A stretch of 64,000 nucleotides of DNA from Phascolarctobacterium sp. (GCA_030540395.1 JAUNWI010000001.1:124001-188000); one strand, 5' to 3'. Numbered from the stretch's first letter, positions 26,508 through 36,766 are shown. Translations and numbers: made by a program. The notes: generated by a model from the sequence alone, not told the origin.

Positions 26508-27464
26508 TTATTTATACAGAGGCATAGAATCCTTGCCATTGGGCAACGCCAAGCCTACGATGTCGGTAATATTCTGCACCTTATGGCGGTCCAGATATGC
26601 TAACATGCCATGGGCAATGCTTTCAGCGATATCCGGATGCACGAAATTCGCCGTGCCTACGGCAACGGCGCTAGCGCCAGCCAGCATGAACTCGATGGCG
26701 TCCTCAGCGCACATGATGCCGCCCATGCCAATGATGGGCACCTTCACAGCCTGTGCCACCTGATAAACAAGGCGCACTGCTACAGGGCGCACTGCAGGAC
26801 CGCTCAAGCCGCCGGTCACATTACCCAGCACGGGGCGTTGACGTTCAATATCAATTTTCGTGCCCAGCAGGGTATTGATCATGGAAATGGCATCGGTTCC
26901 CGCTGCCTCCACAGCCTTAGCCATGGACACAATATCGGTAACGTTAGGAGAAAGCTTGGTGATGACAATCTTGGAGGTGTTAGCCTTCACCTGCGCTACA
27001 ACCTCGGCTGCCGCCTCGGGGCAGGTGCCGAATACGATGCCGCCCTCTTTTACGTTAGGGCAGGAAATATTGATTTCCACTGCGTCCACGCCGTCCACAT
27101 CCAGCTTTTTGGCAACCTGACCATATTCCTCAGGAGAATGACCATAAATGTTGACAATTACAGGCACATCATATTTGCGCAGCTCGGGCAGAGTATGCTC
27201 CAAAAAGTACTCACTGCCGGGGTTTTCGAGGCCGATGCAGTTCAGCATGCCGGAGGGGGTTTCCACAGCACGTTGACCCTTATTGCCTGCTGCGGGGAGT
27301 AATGAAGTACCCTTTACGGTCACAGCACCCACCTTTTCCAAATCCAGGAAATCGGTGAACTCAAGACCAAAGCCAAAGGTGCCGCTACCGGTGGTCACGG
27401 GAGTAGCCATTTTCAGTCCGGCAATATCCACTGCCAAACGACCTTCATACAATGACTTTACCAT
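26508..27464 (-). CDS. pyrD: Dihydroorotate dehydrogenase, class 1B catalytic subunit
   Basis: It oxidises dihydroorotate to orotate with FMN; in this class electrons pass to PyrK and NAD. 318 residues. Motifs: TPVTTGSGTFGFG near the start, the active-site Cys in NISCPNVKEGG, and the FMN phosphate region IGMGGIMCAEDAIEFMLAG. Start: the ATG at 27462-27464, with GGAGGTGGG 4-9 bases upstream; the long upstream extension lies inside pyrK and is spurious. It overlaps the end of pyrK by 7 bases. Confidence 0.96.
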   Translation of the reverse strand: MVKSLYEGRLAVDIAGLKMATPVTTGSGTFGFGLEFTDFLDLEKVGAVTVKGTSLLPAAGNKGQRAVETPSGMLNCIGLENPGSEYFLEHTLPELRKYDVPVIVNIYGHSPEEYGQVAKKLDVDGVDAVEINISCPNVKEGGIVFGTCPEAAAEVVAQVKANTSKIVITKLSPNVTDIVSMAKAVEAAGTDAISMINTLLGTKIDIERQRPVLGNVTGGLSGPAVRPVAVRLVYQVAQAVKVPIIGMGGIMCAEDAIEFMLAGASAVAVGTANFVHPDIAESIAHGMLAYLDRHKVQNITDIVGLALPNGKDSMPLYK

Positions 27465-28225
27465 TCGCCCACCTCCTCGGCCCAAAATACCGGGCCATCC
27501 TTGCACACCTTGATGCGCTTGCCAATGCCCTCGCAGGCACAGGAAAGGCAGGCGCCCAGGCCGCAGGCCATATATTTTTCTAAAGACACCTGGCATTTCA
27601 TGCCAGCATCAAGACACGCATTGGCCACAGCGCGCATCATGGGCACGGGACCGCATACATACACGCAATCGTAGCCACCCTCAGCCAAAAGTTGGGGCAG
27701 TAAGGCCATAACGGTACCCTTAGTACCGGCACTGCCATCGTCAGTAGTCAGGAACATATTGGGGCACAGCTCCTCATACAGCTTGGTCCAGAAGAGCTCG
27801 TCCGCTGTGCGGCCGCCCATCAGAATATCGGCCTTGCCTTCGCCAAAGCCCTCTGCCAAAAACAGCAGCGGAGCCAGACCCAAGCCGCCACCTACCAAAA
27901 GTGGCTTGGCGGCGCTCATGTCAAAGCCGTGGCCTAAAGGTCCCACAATGCTGAGAACATCACCGGCGCATACATCAGCCAGAATGTGGGTCGCTTCACC
28001 GATGATACGATAAATCATGGTGAAGGTGCCCTGTTCTTTATTAACTCCGGCTACGCCGAAGGGACGGCGCAGCAGCGGAGCAGTATTCTTGCACACCTGC
28101 ACGTTTACAAACTGTCCGGGAACAGCCTGTTTGGCAATTTCAGGTGCGTACACATCAATTAATTTTGTAGAGCTATTCAAAAGGCGTTGGCCAACAACCT
28201 TGGCCTCAGCAATAGTTTTAGGCAT
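27458..28225 (-). CDS. pyrK: Dihydroorotate dehydrogenase electron-transfer subunit
   Basis: It carries FAD and a [2Fe-2S] cluster, and passes electrons from PyrD to NAD. 255 residues. FAD part: the LLRRPFGVAG motif (about residues 52-61). NAD part: LLVGGGLGLAPLLFLAE. The cluster ligands are in CGLGACLSCACEG and KVCKDGPVF near the C-terminus. Directly upstream of and overlapping pyrD, the normal arrangement of the PyrDB/PyrK pair. Confidence 0.95.
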   Translation of the reverse strand: MPKTIAEAKVVGQRLLNSSTKLIDVYAPEIAKQAVPGQFVNVQVCKNTAPLLRRPFGVAGVNKEQGTFTMIYRIIGEATHILADVCAGDVLSIVGPLGHGFDMSAAKPLLVGGGLGLAPLLFLAEGFGEGKADILMGGRTADELFWTKLYEELCPNMFLTTDDGSAGTKGTVMALLPQLLAEGGYDCVYVCGPVPMMRAVANACLDAGMKCQVSLEKYMACGLGACLSCACEGIGKRIKVCKDGPVFWAEEVGEW

Positions 28226-28283
28226 ATACAGCCCTCCCAGTTAATTTTGTAAAGCTTACTGGTAAATCAGCTTAGTGCACTAA

Positions 28284-31200
28284 TTAGTCCTCCCAGCTCA
28301 GGCTGAGGTCCTGCAATGCTACTACGCTGACAATGCGGCGACGGCGCATAGCGCTCATTACACGTTGCAGCTCGCAAGCAGTGTCCATGCTGGTTAAGCA
28401 GGGAATAGCGTGCTCAACGGTGGAGCGGCGAATCTTGAAGCCATCGCGCTCGGCATCGCGACCATGGTTGGTGGTGTTGATAACCATGCTGATGCGACCA
28501 GACTTGATGTCGTCCAAAATGTTGGGGTGACCTTCGCTAACCTTGGTAGCAACACTAACATTAACGCCCTTCTCCTGCAAATATTTTGCAGTACCGCCGG
28601 TAGCAGTAACAACATAGCCCAAATCCTCAAAGCCCTTGGCAATTTCCACAGCCTCGGGTTTATCCATGTCAGCTACGGTAATCAGGATGGAGCCTTCGTG
28701 GGGCACATTGATGCCGGAAGCCAGGCAGGCCTTGTAGAGGGCACGGCTGAACTGGTAGTCGCAGGCCATAACCTCGCCAGTGGATTTCATCTCTGGGCCC
28801 AGGGTGATGTCAACGTTGGACATCTTGTTGAAGGAGAATACAGGAGCTTTTACAGCATAATAGTCCGGGAAGAGACGCAGGCCAGGACGTAAGCCCTGCT
28901 CGCGGATGCTCATGCCCATAGCGCATTTAGTTGCCACATCCACCATGGAGATGCTGGTAACCTTGCTCAGGAAGGGTACGGTTCTGGAGGAGCGGGGGTT
29001 AACCTCGATTACATACACATGCTCATCACGTACGATGTATTGAATGTTAATCATACCCTTTACTTCCAGACCCAGAGCCATTTTATTGGTATAGTTAATA
29101 ATAGTTTTAATTACAGATTCGCTCAAAGAACGGGGCGGATATACAGCGATGGAGTCGCCGGAGTGTACGCCTGCACGTTCAACGTGCTCCATAATGCCAG
29201 GAATCAAAACTTCCTTGCCGTCGCAGATAGCGTCAACCTCTACCTCGGTGCCCTGCAGATAATGGTCAACCAGAACCGGATGCTCTGCAGAAGCCTTTAC
29301 TGCGTAGGTCATGTAGTTGCGCAGCTCGTCGTCGTTGTAAACGATTTCCATAGCACGACCACCCAGTACGTAGGAAGGACGTACCATAGTGGGATAGCCA
29401 ACATCATGAGCAGCATTCAGTGCGCCCTCGGTGTCGAATACAGTGTGTCCTTTGGGACGGGGGATATTGCAGTCAGTTAAGAGCTGCTCAAAACGTTCGC
29501 GGTCTTCGGCGCGGTCAATGCTGTCCACGGAGGAGCCCAAAACCTTTACGCCAGCACGGGACAGGGGGCCTGCCAGGTTAATAGCAGTTTGGCCGCCGAA
29601 TTGCACGATAATGCCTTCGGGCTGCTCTTTATCGATAATATTCAGTACATCCTCCACAGTCAAGGGCTCGAAATACAGCTTGTCAGCAATATCGAAGTCA
29701 GTGGAAACGGTTTCGGGGTTGTTGTTGATGATGATGGTTTCATAGCCCATCTCTTTGAGCGCCCATACGCAGTGTACGGAGCAGTAGTCAAACTCTACGC
29801 CCTGACCGATGCGGATAGGACCGGAGCCCAGTACAACAACCTTTTTCTTATCGCTAACCTGAACCTCATCCTCGGTTTCATAGCAGGAATAGTAGTACGG
29901 AGTAGCAGCTTCAAACTCAGCAGCGCAGGTATCTACCATCTTATAGGTGGGGATGATGCCGTTGGCCTTGCGCATGTCGCGAATTTCGAACTCGGTCTTG
30001 CCTACGCGAGCAGCAATGGTCTTGTCGGCGAAGCCCATCTTTTTAGCCTTGCGCAGCAGGCTGGGAGTGAGCTCATGGGTTTCCAGAGCACGCTCCATTT
30101 TAATGATGTTTTGAATCTTAGACAGGAACCATCTATCAATCTTGGTGATGGCATTGATTTCGTCAATGGTTACGCCACGGCGCATAGCTTCGGCAATAAC
30201 GAAGCAACGCTCATCATCGATATTTTTAATTTTAGCGCGAATTTCTTCGTCGCTCAATGCCTTCAGCTCAGGCATTTCCAAGTGAGTCAGGCCGATTTCC
30301 AGGCAACGCACAGCCTTCAGCATGGAGGCTTCCATGGTGCGCTCAATAGCCATAACTTCGCCGGTAGCCTTCATCTGGGTGCCCAAGGTGCGGTCGGCGG
30401 TAACAAATTTATCGAAGGGCCAACGGGGGAATTTCAAAACGATGTAGTCGATGGCGGGCTCGAAGCAAGCCTTGGTCTTCTTGGTAACAGCGTTTTCGAT
30501 TTCGTCCAGATTATAGCCCACAGCAATCTTACTGGTAACCTTTGCGATAGGATAGCCGGTAGCCTTGGATGCCAAAGCGGAGGAACGGCTTACACGGGGG
30601 TTAACCTCGATTACATAATAGTTTTCAGAATAGGGATCCAGTGCCAGCTGTACGTTGCAGCCACCTACTACACCCAGCTCGCGGACGATGTCGATGGAAG
30701 CTTGGCGCAGCATTTGCACTTCTTTATCGTTCAAGGTTTGGGCCGGAGCCACAACGATGGAGTCGCCGGTGTGCACGCCTACAGGATCCAGGTTTTCCAT
30801 GGAGCAGACGGTGATGCAGTTGTCGGCAGCATCGCGAATAACCTCGAACTCGATTTCCTTCCAGCCAGCAATGGAGCGTTCAATCAAGCATTGGCCGATG
30901 GGGCTGTAGCCCAGACCCTTTTGCACGATATCAACCAGCTCGTCCTCGTTTTCGGCAATACCGCCGCCGGTGCCACCCAAAGTATAAGCAGGACGTACAA
31001 TCAAAGGATAGCCAATCTCACGACCAAAGGAGCAGGCAGCCATGATGGTTTCTACGATGGTGGATTCAGGGATGGGCTGATGGATTTTTTCCATAGTCTC
31101 CTTGAACATTTCGCGGTCCTCACCACGTTTGATAGCGGAGATTTGAGTACCCAGAAGGCGTACCTTGTATTCGCTTAAAATGCCCTTCTCTTCCAGCTTC

Positions 31201-31499
31201 ATAGCCATGTTCAGGCCGATTTGGCCGCCCAGGGTTGCCAAAAGGGAGTCCGGACGCTCGCGTTTAATAACGTTTTCCAAAAATTCTACGCTAATGGGCT
31301 CAACATAAACACGGTCGGCAATATGCACGTCGGTCATGATGGTTGCAGGGTTGGAGTTAACCAGTACAACCTCCAGGCCTTCTTCCTTCAGGGCACGGCA
31401 GGCTTGGGTGCCGGCATAGTCGAACTCAGCAGCCTGACCGATGATAATGGGGCCGGAACCGATAACGAGCACCTTTTTAATATTAGTTAGCTTCGGCAT
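28284..31499 (-). CDS. carB: Carbamoyl phosphate synthase large subunit
   Basis: It makes carbamoyl phosphate from bicarbonate, ATP and ammonia delivered by CarA. 1071 residues, full length. Two homologous ATP-grasp halves are visible, starting [20 protein letters not shown] and [19 protein letters not shown]. The C-terminal MGS-like allosteric domain contains [18 protein letters not shown] (about residues 945-965). Its start overlaps the carA end by 17 bases. Confidence 0.97.
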   Translation of the reverse strand: MPKLTNIKKVLVIGSGPIIIGQAAEFDYAGTQACRALKEEGLEVVLVNSNPATIMTDVHIADRVYVEPISVEFLENVIKRERPDSLLATLGGQIGLNMAMKLEEKGILSEYKVRLLGTQISAIKRGEDREMFKETMEKIHQPIPESTIVETIMAACSFGREIGYPLIVRPAYTLGGTGGGIAENEDELVDIVQKGLGYSPIGQCLIERSIAGWKEIEFEVIRDAADNCITVCSMENLDPVGVHTGDSIVVAPAQTLNDKEVQMLRQASIDIVRELGVVGGCNVQLALDPYSENYYVIEVNPRVSRSSALASKATGYPIAKVTSKIAVGYNLDEIENAVTKKTKACFEPAIDYIVLKFPRWPFDKFVTADRTLGTQMKATGEVMAIERTMEASMLKAVRCLEIGLTHLEMPELKALSDEEIRAKIKNIDDERCFVIAEAMRRGVTIDEINAITKIDRWFLSKIQNIIKMERALETHELTPSLLRKAKKMGFADKTIAARVGKTEFEIRDMRKANGIIPTYKMVDTCAAEFEAATPYYYSCYETEDEVQVSDKKKVVVLGSGPIRIGQGVEFDYCSVHCVWALKEMGYETIIINNNPETVSTDFDIADKLYFEPLTVEDVLNIIDKEQPEGIIVQFGGQTAINLAGPLSRAGVKVLGSSVDSIDRAEDRERFEQLLTDCNIPRPKGHTVFDTEGALNAAHDVGYPTMVRPSYVLGGRAMEIVYNDDELRNYMTYAVKASAEHPVLVDHYLQGTEVEVDAICDGKEVLIPGIMEHVERAGVHSGDSIAVYPPRSLSESVIKTIINYTNKMALGLEVKGMINIQYIVRDEHVYVIEVNPRSSRTVPFLSKVTSISMVDVATKCAMGMSIREQGLRPGLRLFPDYYAVKAPVFSFNKMSNVDITLGPEMKSTGEVMACDYQFSRALYKACLASGINVPHEGSILITVADMDKPEAVEIAKGFEDLGYVVTATGGTAKYLQEKGVNVSVATKVSEGHPNILDDIKSGRISMVINTTNHGRDAERDGFKIRRSTVEHAIPCLTSMDTACELQRVMSAMRRRRIVSVVALQDLSLSWED

Positions 31500-32580
31500 G
31501 ATAACGACCCTCCATCAAATCAATAAAGTGTTTAAACAAATATTCGTGACCACCGGGGCCGGGGCAGGCCTCAGGATGGTATTGCACGGTGAAGGTAGGA
31601 TGATTTGCATATTCCACACCCTCGATAGTGCCATCATTCATAGAAATATGGGTTACAGTGATGCCCTTGCCCTCGATGGAAGCAGGGTCCACTGCATAAC
31701 CATGGTTTTGAGAGCTGATATAGATGCGACCGCTGCGCAAGTCCTTAACAGGCTGGTTCACGCCGCGATGACCGAATTTCATCTTGTAGGTGTCGGCGCC
31801 GTTAGCCAAAGCCATCAATTGGTGACCCAGGCAAATGCCGAAGATGGGGCGACGGCCAATAAGCTTCTTCACATTCTCGATAACGTCCACCAAATCCTTG
31901 GGGTCCCCAGGGCCGTTGGACAGGAAAATGCCATTGGGGTTGCAGGCCATAACCTCTTCCGCAGTGGCGCTGGCAGGGAACACAGTCAGACGGGTATCGA
32001 AGCACAGCAGGAAGTTCAAAATGTTTTGCTTAATACCAAAGTCCATCACGGCAATATGGTATTTGCCGCTGCCCATGGTATAAACCTCAGGGGTGGTTAC
32101 AGTAGCAACCTGATTGTGCATTGCAGGCAGCTCCAGCAGAGCTTGCACCTCTGCCTCGGGCATATCGACAGGCACAATCACGCCGGGCATTACGCCGTGG
32201 TCGCGAATTTTGCGGGTGATAGCGCGGGTATCCACGCCTACCAAAGTGGGCAGGTCCTGCTCCTCCAGCCAATCCTCGAGGCTCTTTTCATTGCGCCAGT
32301 TGCTGGGGCAATCGCACAGCTCGCCGATTACATAGCCTTGGAAGAAGTTTTTGCGACCTTGGTTAAACATGGGATTGGTACCATAATTGCCCACCAAGGG
32401 ATAAGTCATAACAACGATTTGACCACAGAAGGAGGGGTCGGTCAAAGTCTCCTGGTAGCCGCTCATGCCGGTGGTGAAGCAAACCTCGCCCACTGCATTG
32501 CGCTTGCCGCCATAAAGAAGGCCTTCGTAAACGCTGCCGTCCTTCAGAACTAATTTACCTTTTCTTACTTCTTTGTGCAT
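31483..32580 (-). CDS. carA: Carbamoyl phosphate synthase small subunit (glutaminase)
   Basis: 365 residues. The N-terminal CPSase_sm domain ([20 protein letters not shown]) is followed by a class I glutamine amidotransferase domain with the nucleophile Cys in [12 protein letters not shown] and the His/Glu pair in [11 protein letters not shown]. It supplies ammonia to CarB. It overlaps pyrC by 16 bases and carB by 17, so translation is tightly coupled. Confidence 0.97.
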   Translation of the reverse strand: MHKEVRKGKLVLKDGSVYEGLLYGGKRNAVGEVCFTTGMSGYQETLTDPSFCGQIVVMTYPLVGNYGTNPMFNQGRKNFFQGYVIGELCDCPSNWRNEKSLEDWLEEQDLPTLVGVDTRAITRKIRDHGVMPGVIVPVDMPEAEVQALLELPAMHNQVATVTTPEVYTMGSGKYHIAVMDFGIKQNILNFLLCFDTRLTVFPASATAEEVMACNPNGIFLSNGPGDPKDLVDVIENVKKLIGRRPIFGICLGHQLMALANGADTYKMKFGHRGVNQPVKDLRSGRIYISSQNHGYAVDPASIEGKGITVTHISMNDGTIEGVEYANHPTFTVQYHPEACPGPGGHEYLFKHFIDLMEGRYHAEAN

Positions 32581-33860
32581 ACTACACCATCTCTCATTAC
32601 AAAATTACCATGCAGCATGGTAGCAACGGCTTTACCCTTGCAGGCCTTGCCTTCATAGGGAGTGAATTTGCCGCGGGTATAGAATTTGGAGCTGTCAACA
32701 GTCCATTCCTTATTCAAGTCCATAATAGTGATATCAGCAACACTGCCTTCCTTCAAGGTGCCACCGGGCAGATGGAAAACCTTAGCAGGCTCGCAGCTCA
32801 TCTTGCTGATAATAGTCTTCAAGTCAAAAATACCGGTGTGGTACAAATCGGTCAGCATAACGCCTAAACTGGTCTCCAAGCCGCAGAAGCCGCAGGGAGC
32901 ATAGCGGAACTCCACGTCCTTTTCTTCAGGAGCATGGGGTGCATGGTCAGTTACGATGCAGTCCACAGTGCCGTCTAGTACAGCCTCGCGCATTGCTTGC
33001 ACATGGTCCCAGCTGCGCAGCGGCGGACTTACGCGGGTTGCAGAGCTATAGCCTGCGCAAGCTTCATCGGTCAAGGTCAGATGGTGCACAGTAACCTCGC
33101 TGGTTACGTTAACGCCCCTCTTTTTAGCTTGGCGAATGATATCGATAGCGCCTTTGGAAGCCACATGGCAGATGTGTACATGTGCACCTGCGTATTCAGC
33201 GATGATGCAATCGCGAGCTACAGCAATATCCTCGGAGATGGAGGGGACGCCGGGCACGCCAATGCGGGCGGAAACTGCACCCTCGTGCATATAGCCTTCA
33301 GCAGCCAGCTCAGGGTCAATAGCGTGCAGCATCAAGGGTTTATCAAAAGCAGTGATATATTTTGCCGCCAGCATAAACAGACGGGAGCTCTTTACATAAT
33401 GGCCGTCATCGGAGAAGCCAACTGCACCTCTATAAGCCATGTCGCCCATTTCAGCCAGCTCTTCACCCTTTTCGCCCTTGGAGATAGCACCAACAACCTC
33501 TACGTTAGCATAGCTTTCTTCAGCAGCACGTTGTTTGATGCCGCTTACGATAATAGCGGAGTCCACAACAGGCTTGGTATTGGGCATGCAGGCTACAGTG
33601 GTTACACCGCCGGCAGCAGCAGCCATGGTACCGGAAATAATGTCTTCCTTTGCTTCCAGGCCGGGCTCACGCATATGGGTGTGCATATCAATGAGGCCGG
33701 GGGTTACAACGAGACCGGTTGCATCATATACTTCATCAGCAGCTTCGGTAATACCTGCAGCCACTGCTTTAATCTTGCCATCCTCTACCAGGATGTCCAT
33801 TACAGCGTCTAAATTTTGGCTGGGGTCAAAAACCCTGCCGTTTTTAATCAACGTTTTCAA
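32565..33860 (-). CDS. pyrC: Dihydroorotase
   Basis: It cyclises carbamoyl aspartate to dihydroorotate. 431 residues, class I amidohydrolase. The metal-binding HTHMREPG motif is near residue 61, further histidines lie in LMLHAIDPELAAEG and VHICHVAS, and the catalytic Asp lies in IVTDHAPHAPEEK. The start codon is TTG (33858-33860), 8 bases after GGAGG. It overlaps the pyrB end by 17 bases. Confidence 0.96.
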   Translation of the reverse strand: MKTLIKNGRVFDPSQNLDAVMDILVEDGKIKAVAAGITEAADEVYDATGLVVTPGLIDMHTHMREPGLEAKEDIISGTMAAAAGGVTTVACMPNTKPVVDSAIIVSGIKQRAAEESYANVEVVGAISKGEKGEELAEMGDMAYRGAVGFSDDGHYVKSSRLFMLAAKYITAFDKPLMLHAIDPELAAEGYMHEGAVSARIGVPGVPSISEDIAVARDCIIAEYAGAHVHICHVASKGAIDIIRQAKKRGVNVTSEVTVHHLTLTDEACAGYSSATRVSPPLRSWDHVQAMREAVLDGTVDCIVTDHAPHAPEEKDVEFRYAPCGFCGLETSLGVMLTDLYHTGIFDLKTIISKMSCEPAKVFHLPGGTLKEGSVADITIMDLNKEWTVDSSKFYTRGKFTPYEGKACKGKAVATMLHGNFVMRDGVVCTKK

Positions 33861-34800
33861 TGTGTTTACCTCCTGTCAAAGTCAAGAATAAGAGTGCCAT
33901 ACGGACTGCTACGCCGTTTTGTACCTCGGTGCGAATAGCAGCGTTATCGCAGTAACCAACCTCCCAGGAGATTTCAAGGCCACGGTTCATGGGGCCCGGA
34001 TGGAGCACGGTTACATCGGGTTTAGCCAAAGCCAAACGTTTTTCGTTGATGCCGAAGATGCGGGCATATTCACGAGTAGTGGGGAACAGGCCCTTCTTTT
34101 GGCGTTCCAGCTGAATGCGCAGGATATCTACAACATCAGCATCGGCAATGGCGTCCTCAACATGCTTGTGCACGGTTACGCCCAAAGCTTCGATGTCGTG
34201 GGGCAGCAGGGTCATGGGACCAGCTACATGCACTTCAGCGCCCATTTTATTCCAAGCAGCAATGTTGGTACGAGCAACACGGCTGTACAGGATGTCGCCG
34301 ATGATGGCCATTTTCAGGCCCTTTAAGCTTTTGCCCTGCTCACGAATGGTGAACATATCCAAGAGGCCTTGTGACGGATGAGCATGAGCGCCGTCGCCAG
34401 CATTGATAATTACGGGGTCAGCAACCTGAGCTGCGTAAGCAGCAGCGCCTTCGATGGGATGACGCATAACAATGGCATCGCAAGCCATGGATTGTACAGT
34501 CAAAATAGTATCGCGCAGGCACTCGCCTTTTACTACGCTGGAGTTGCCGGTGGTGATGTTGACTACATCGGCGCCCAGATATTTGCCTGCCAATTCAAAG
34601 GAAGTACGAGTACGGGTACTGGGTTCATAGAACAGATTGATGATGGATTTACCACGCAGGGAGGGAACCTTTTTGATATCCCTTTTCATAATCTTCTTCA
34701 TTTCCTCAGCTGTTTTCAAAATCAGCTCGATTTCTTCCACGCTGAGGCTTTCCAGATCCAGTATATCTCTGCCACCCAGAGATACATTTGATTTAGCCAT
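33844..34800 (-). CDS. pyrB: Aspartate carbamoyltransferase catalytic subunit
   Basis: The first committed step: carbamoyl phosphate plus aspartate. 318 residues. The carbamoyl phosphate site is LFYEPSTRTRTSFELA (about residues 50-65), with HPSQGLLDMFTI and LHPGPMNRGLEI for the second domain. No pyrI-type regulatory subunit is adjacent. Start: the ATG at 34798-34800 behind AGGAGG; the open frame upstream runs through the attenuator and is rejected. First gene of the operon. Confidence 0.97.
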   Translation of the reverse strand: MAKSNVSLGGRDILDLESLSVEEIELILKTAEEMKKIMKRDIKKVPSLRGKSIINLFYEPSTRTRTSFELAGKYLGADVVNITTGNSSVVKGECLRDTILTVQSMACDAIVMRHPIEGAAAYAAQVADPVIINAGDGAHAHPSQGLLDMFTIREQGKSLKGLKMAIIGDILYSRVARTNIAAWNKMGAEVHVAGPMTLLPHDIEALGVTVHKHVEDAIADADVVDILRIQLERQKKGLFPTTREYARIFGINEKRLALAKPDVTVLHPGPMNRGLEISWEVGYCDNAAIRTEVQNGVAVRMALLFLTLTGGKHIENVD

Positions 34801-34830
34801 TAGCTTTACCTCCTGTATATATGTAATAGA

Positions 34831-34915
34831 ATGAATAAAAGCCCTCTTGAACCCATGAGGGTACAAGAAGGCCTTGTGTTTCAACAATAGTCAAACCTTG
34901 TAGTCTCACGGGACT
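34831..34915 (-). promoter_or_regulatory. PyrR-type attenuator in the pyr operon leader
   Basis: The leader transcript contains AGTCCCGTGAGACT (34902-34915), which matches the PyrR-binding loop ARUCCNGNGAGGYU except for one base. About 30 bases later comes a terminator: GCCTTCTTGTACCC pairs with GGGTTCAAGAGGGC (14 positions, one mismatch, loop TCAT; 34841-34872), followed by TTTTATT. By analogy with Bacillus, PyrR bound to UMP would favour the terminator and shut the operon when pyrimidines are plentiful. No pyrR gene lies in this window. Confidence 0.82.
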
Positions 34916-34947
34916 CGTTTAAAGGTGCAATTGGATTGATTAGATAT

Positions 34948-34976
34948 ATTTTACACCTACATAGCTGAAACGTCAA
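34948..34976 (-). promoter_or_regulatory. Promoter of the pyr operon
   Basis: TTGACG (34971-34976), exactly 17 bases, and TAAAAT (34948-34953). Transcription would begin near 34941 and include the attenuator. Confidence 0.85.
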
Positions 34977-35132
34977 ATATTTCGCGTCATTTTTTACGCT
35001 TTTCTTACACAAATTCCCGCTAGCCTTGAAGAGGTAAATAGGTGTATAATTTGAGTAATATGTTTTGGTTTAATGATTTTTCTTATACTGACGAAATTCG
35101 TATATCGTATCAATCCTTCGCAAGTGAAAAGC

Positions 35133-35332
35133 GTATACCTGGGAAGTGGCGGAGGCAAGAATGCGACTACAGCAGTAAATCGATGAATAATCGAAATGCG
35201 CTAGCAATGGACAGGCTCGCATGTTCGCGAAGCGCCTCGTCACGCTACGGCACGTTTTTCTCTTGAGGGATTAAGCGCTCTATGTGAACATTGCATCAAG
35301 CATTCGCAGACCGGAGCACTTCACAGGTATAC
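35133..35332 (+). ncRNA. Structured RNA element of about 200 nt, class unknown
   Basis: The ends pair perfectly: GTATACCTG (35133-35141) with CAGGTATAC (35324-35332). The helix continues after one mismatch with GAAGTG (35143-35148) and CACTTC (35317-35322). Inside, GAATGC (35159-35164) pairs with GCATTC (35300-35305). CGAT-GAATA-ATCG forms a small hairpin, and a compound stem-loop is built from TAGC, GAC, GGC, TCGC and their complements (about 35203-35246). TATAAT (35045-35050) and TATACT (35084-35089) lie upstream. There is no coding frame with a ribosome site and no T-rich terminator before the acyltransferase at 35385, so it is either a cis leader of that gene or a free RNA. Its size resembles 6S or raiA-type RNAs, but I could not identify conserved sequence of either. 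Confidence 0.55.
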
Positions 35333-35384
35333 CTTTGAGCGATAACTGCTTAATTATATATAGATTTTTGAAAGGCTTTTACTC

Positions 35385-36497
35385 ATGCGTAACAATATCA
35401 TCGACAATATTCGCGGGCTGTGTATGCTGGGCGTCATCGGCATTCACATCGGCGGCTCCCTGGGGCTAGCCCCTAACAACTTCACATTGTACTGCTTTCT
35501 AGAAGTGCTCAGCCGCTACAGCGTCCCTGCCTTCTTCTTCATCTCCGGCTATGGACTCGTCTGCACTGACAAAACACTGCTCACCGGCGGCAGCCTAAAC
35601 TACTTGGACTTTCTCAAAAAACGCCTGCGGGGCGCAGGCCTGCCCTACCTAAGCTGGTCCCTTTTTTACCTTGCTTATTTCACCATGGTGCTTCCCAAGG
35701 GTATGATTAGCTGGCAGCCTCTGCACATTGCCTTCGTGCTCTTTTTCGGCCTTGGCTGCTACCACTTGTACTTCATGGTCATCCTGCTCTGGTTCTACGC
35801 CAGCTATCCCCTGTGGCGCACATTACTGCGTTGGATTAACGAGCATAGCATCGCTCTAGGCTTAGCTCTCCTCTTCATCTTCCAGCTGGCCTTCAACTGG
35901 TGGACCACCCACCCCGGCCTAGACACAAGCACATGGAGTCTTTTAGCCAAAAACTTTTTCAGCTACCGCCTCAACTACCTGCCCCTGCACTACCTTCTCA
36001 TTTTTATGAGCGGTGGCTTGGCTGCCCTTCACTGGCAAAAATTTATGGACCTTCTGCGCAAACATAGCGTGGGTGTTGTCCTCCTTTACCTCGCCTCCAT
36101 TGCCTACACCGCTGGCAGCGCCTACTACTCATACACCTACGAAAAATACTCACTTTTAGATATTGCCAATACCTATCATCAGCTAAGCCCCCAAGGCCTT
36201 GTCTACACCATCGCCTCCATCCTCTTCTTCTGCTGGGCACTGGACAAGCTAGAACAAGCTAAACGCACCAAATACATCGACATCCTGTCCAAATACTCCA
36301 TGCTCATCTACTTCATCCATCCATTAATCCTCGAATGGATGACCAGCCTTTACACCAAATTCGGCATCGTCATGACCGTAAAGAAAGTAACCTTCTCCTA
36401 TTTTTTCCTCGTTGGAGCTGCCTTAGCAACTAGCATACTACTAACAAAATTATTCAGACACTCTCCCATTCTTAGTAGAATTTTTACAGGAAAGTAA
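35385..36497 (+). CDS. Membrane acyltransferase (acyltransferase_3 / OafA-like family)
   Basis: 370 residues, about ten membrane helices. The N-terminal NIRGLCMLGVIGIHIGG holds the family's conserved RG...H in helix 1 (Arg near residue 10, His near residue 21). The FFFISGYGLV segment and the later YFIHPLILEW are typical. Such enzymes transfer acetyl or other acyl groups to surface sugars or peptidoglycan; the acceptor cannot be told. AAAGG lies 9 bases before the ATG. It is preceded by the 200-nt structured element and followed immediately by a MITE-like repeat, with no functional partner genes nearby. Confidence 0.85.
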   Translation: MRNNIIDNIRGLCMLGVIGIHIGGSLGLAPNNFTLYCFLEVLSRYSVPAFFFISGYGLVCTDKTLLTGGSLNYLDFLKKRLRGAGLPYLSWSLFYLAYFTMVLPKGMISWQPLHIAFVLFFGLGCYHLYFMVILLWFYASYPLWRTLLRWINEHSIALGLALLFIFQLAFNWWTTHPGLDTSTWSLLAKNFFSYRLNYLPLHYLLIFMSGGLAALHWQKFMDLLRKHSVGVVLLYLASIAYTAGSAYYSYTYEKYSLLDIANTYHQLSPQGLVYTIASILFFCWALDKLEQAKRTKYIDILSKYSMLIYFIHPLILEWMTSLYTKFGIVMTVKKVTFSYFFLVGAALATSILLTKLFRHSPILSRIFTGK

Positions 36498-36678
36498 GTA
36501 AATATAATAATCATGGAACGAATAAGAATTTTAGCAAATGAGTGGTCTGGTACAATGGCCTCAAGGGTTCGAAAACCTATATTATTTTGCAAGCCAAATA
36601 GTACCCCGCAGAGGCCAATTGAACCCCACGAAATTTGCGTGAAGAAATTCTTCTGAGCGGAATGATTATTATATTTAC
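36498..36678. mobile_element. MITE-like imperfect palindrome with 17-bp perfect terminal inverted repeats
   Basis: The ends GTAAATATAATAATCAT (36498-36514) and ATGATTATTATATTTAC (36662-36678) are exact complements. Inside, the arms stay related: GGTACAATGGCCTC on the left matches GAGGCCAATTGAACC on the right, and AAGAATTT and GCAAAT also recur in mirrored order. It is AT-rich, 181 bases, non-coding, and starts directly after the acyltransferase stop codon. No clear target-site duplication was seen. No transposase is present, so it would be non-autonomous. Confidence 0.6.
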
Positions 36679-36701
36679 GACTGAAGAAAGCCTAAAAAAC
36701 T

Positions 36702-36738
36702 AGAGCTCACCGCAACCTTACGCAGTGAGCTCTTTTCT
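36702..36738. terminator. Terminator between the MITE-like element and pgi
   Basis: AGAGCTCAC (36702-36710) and GTGAGCTCT (36725-36733) form a 9-bp stem. TTTTCTT follows on plus; TAGTTTTTTAGG follows on minus, downstream of pgi. It can serve both directions. Confidence 0.75.
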
Positions 36739-36766
36739 TATATCAACATACTATATTATGAACTAT

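Noticed and set aside
35133..35332. A firm call of 6S RNA or tmRNA for the structured element
   Set aside because: Size and terminal pairing fit 6S-like rods, but the conserved central bubble could not be aligned, and there is no tRNA-like domain or tag frame for tmRNA.
36567..36585. A tRNA T-arm-like stretch (GGGTTCGAAAACC) in the MITE-like element
   Set aside because: No acceptor stem, D-arm or anticodon arm can be built around it.
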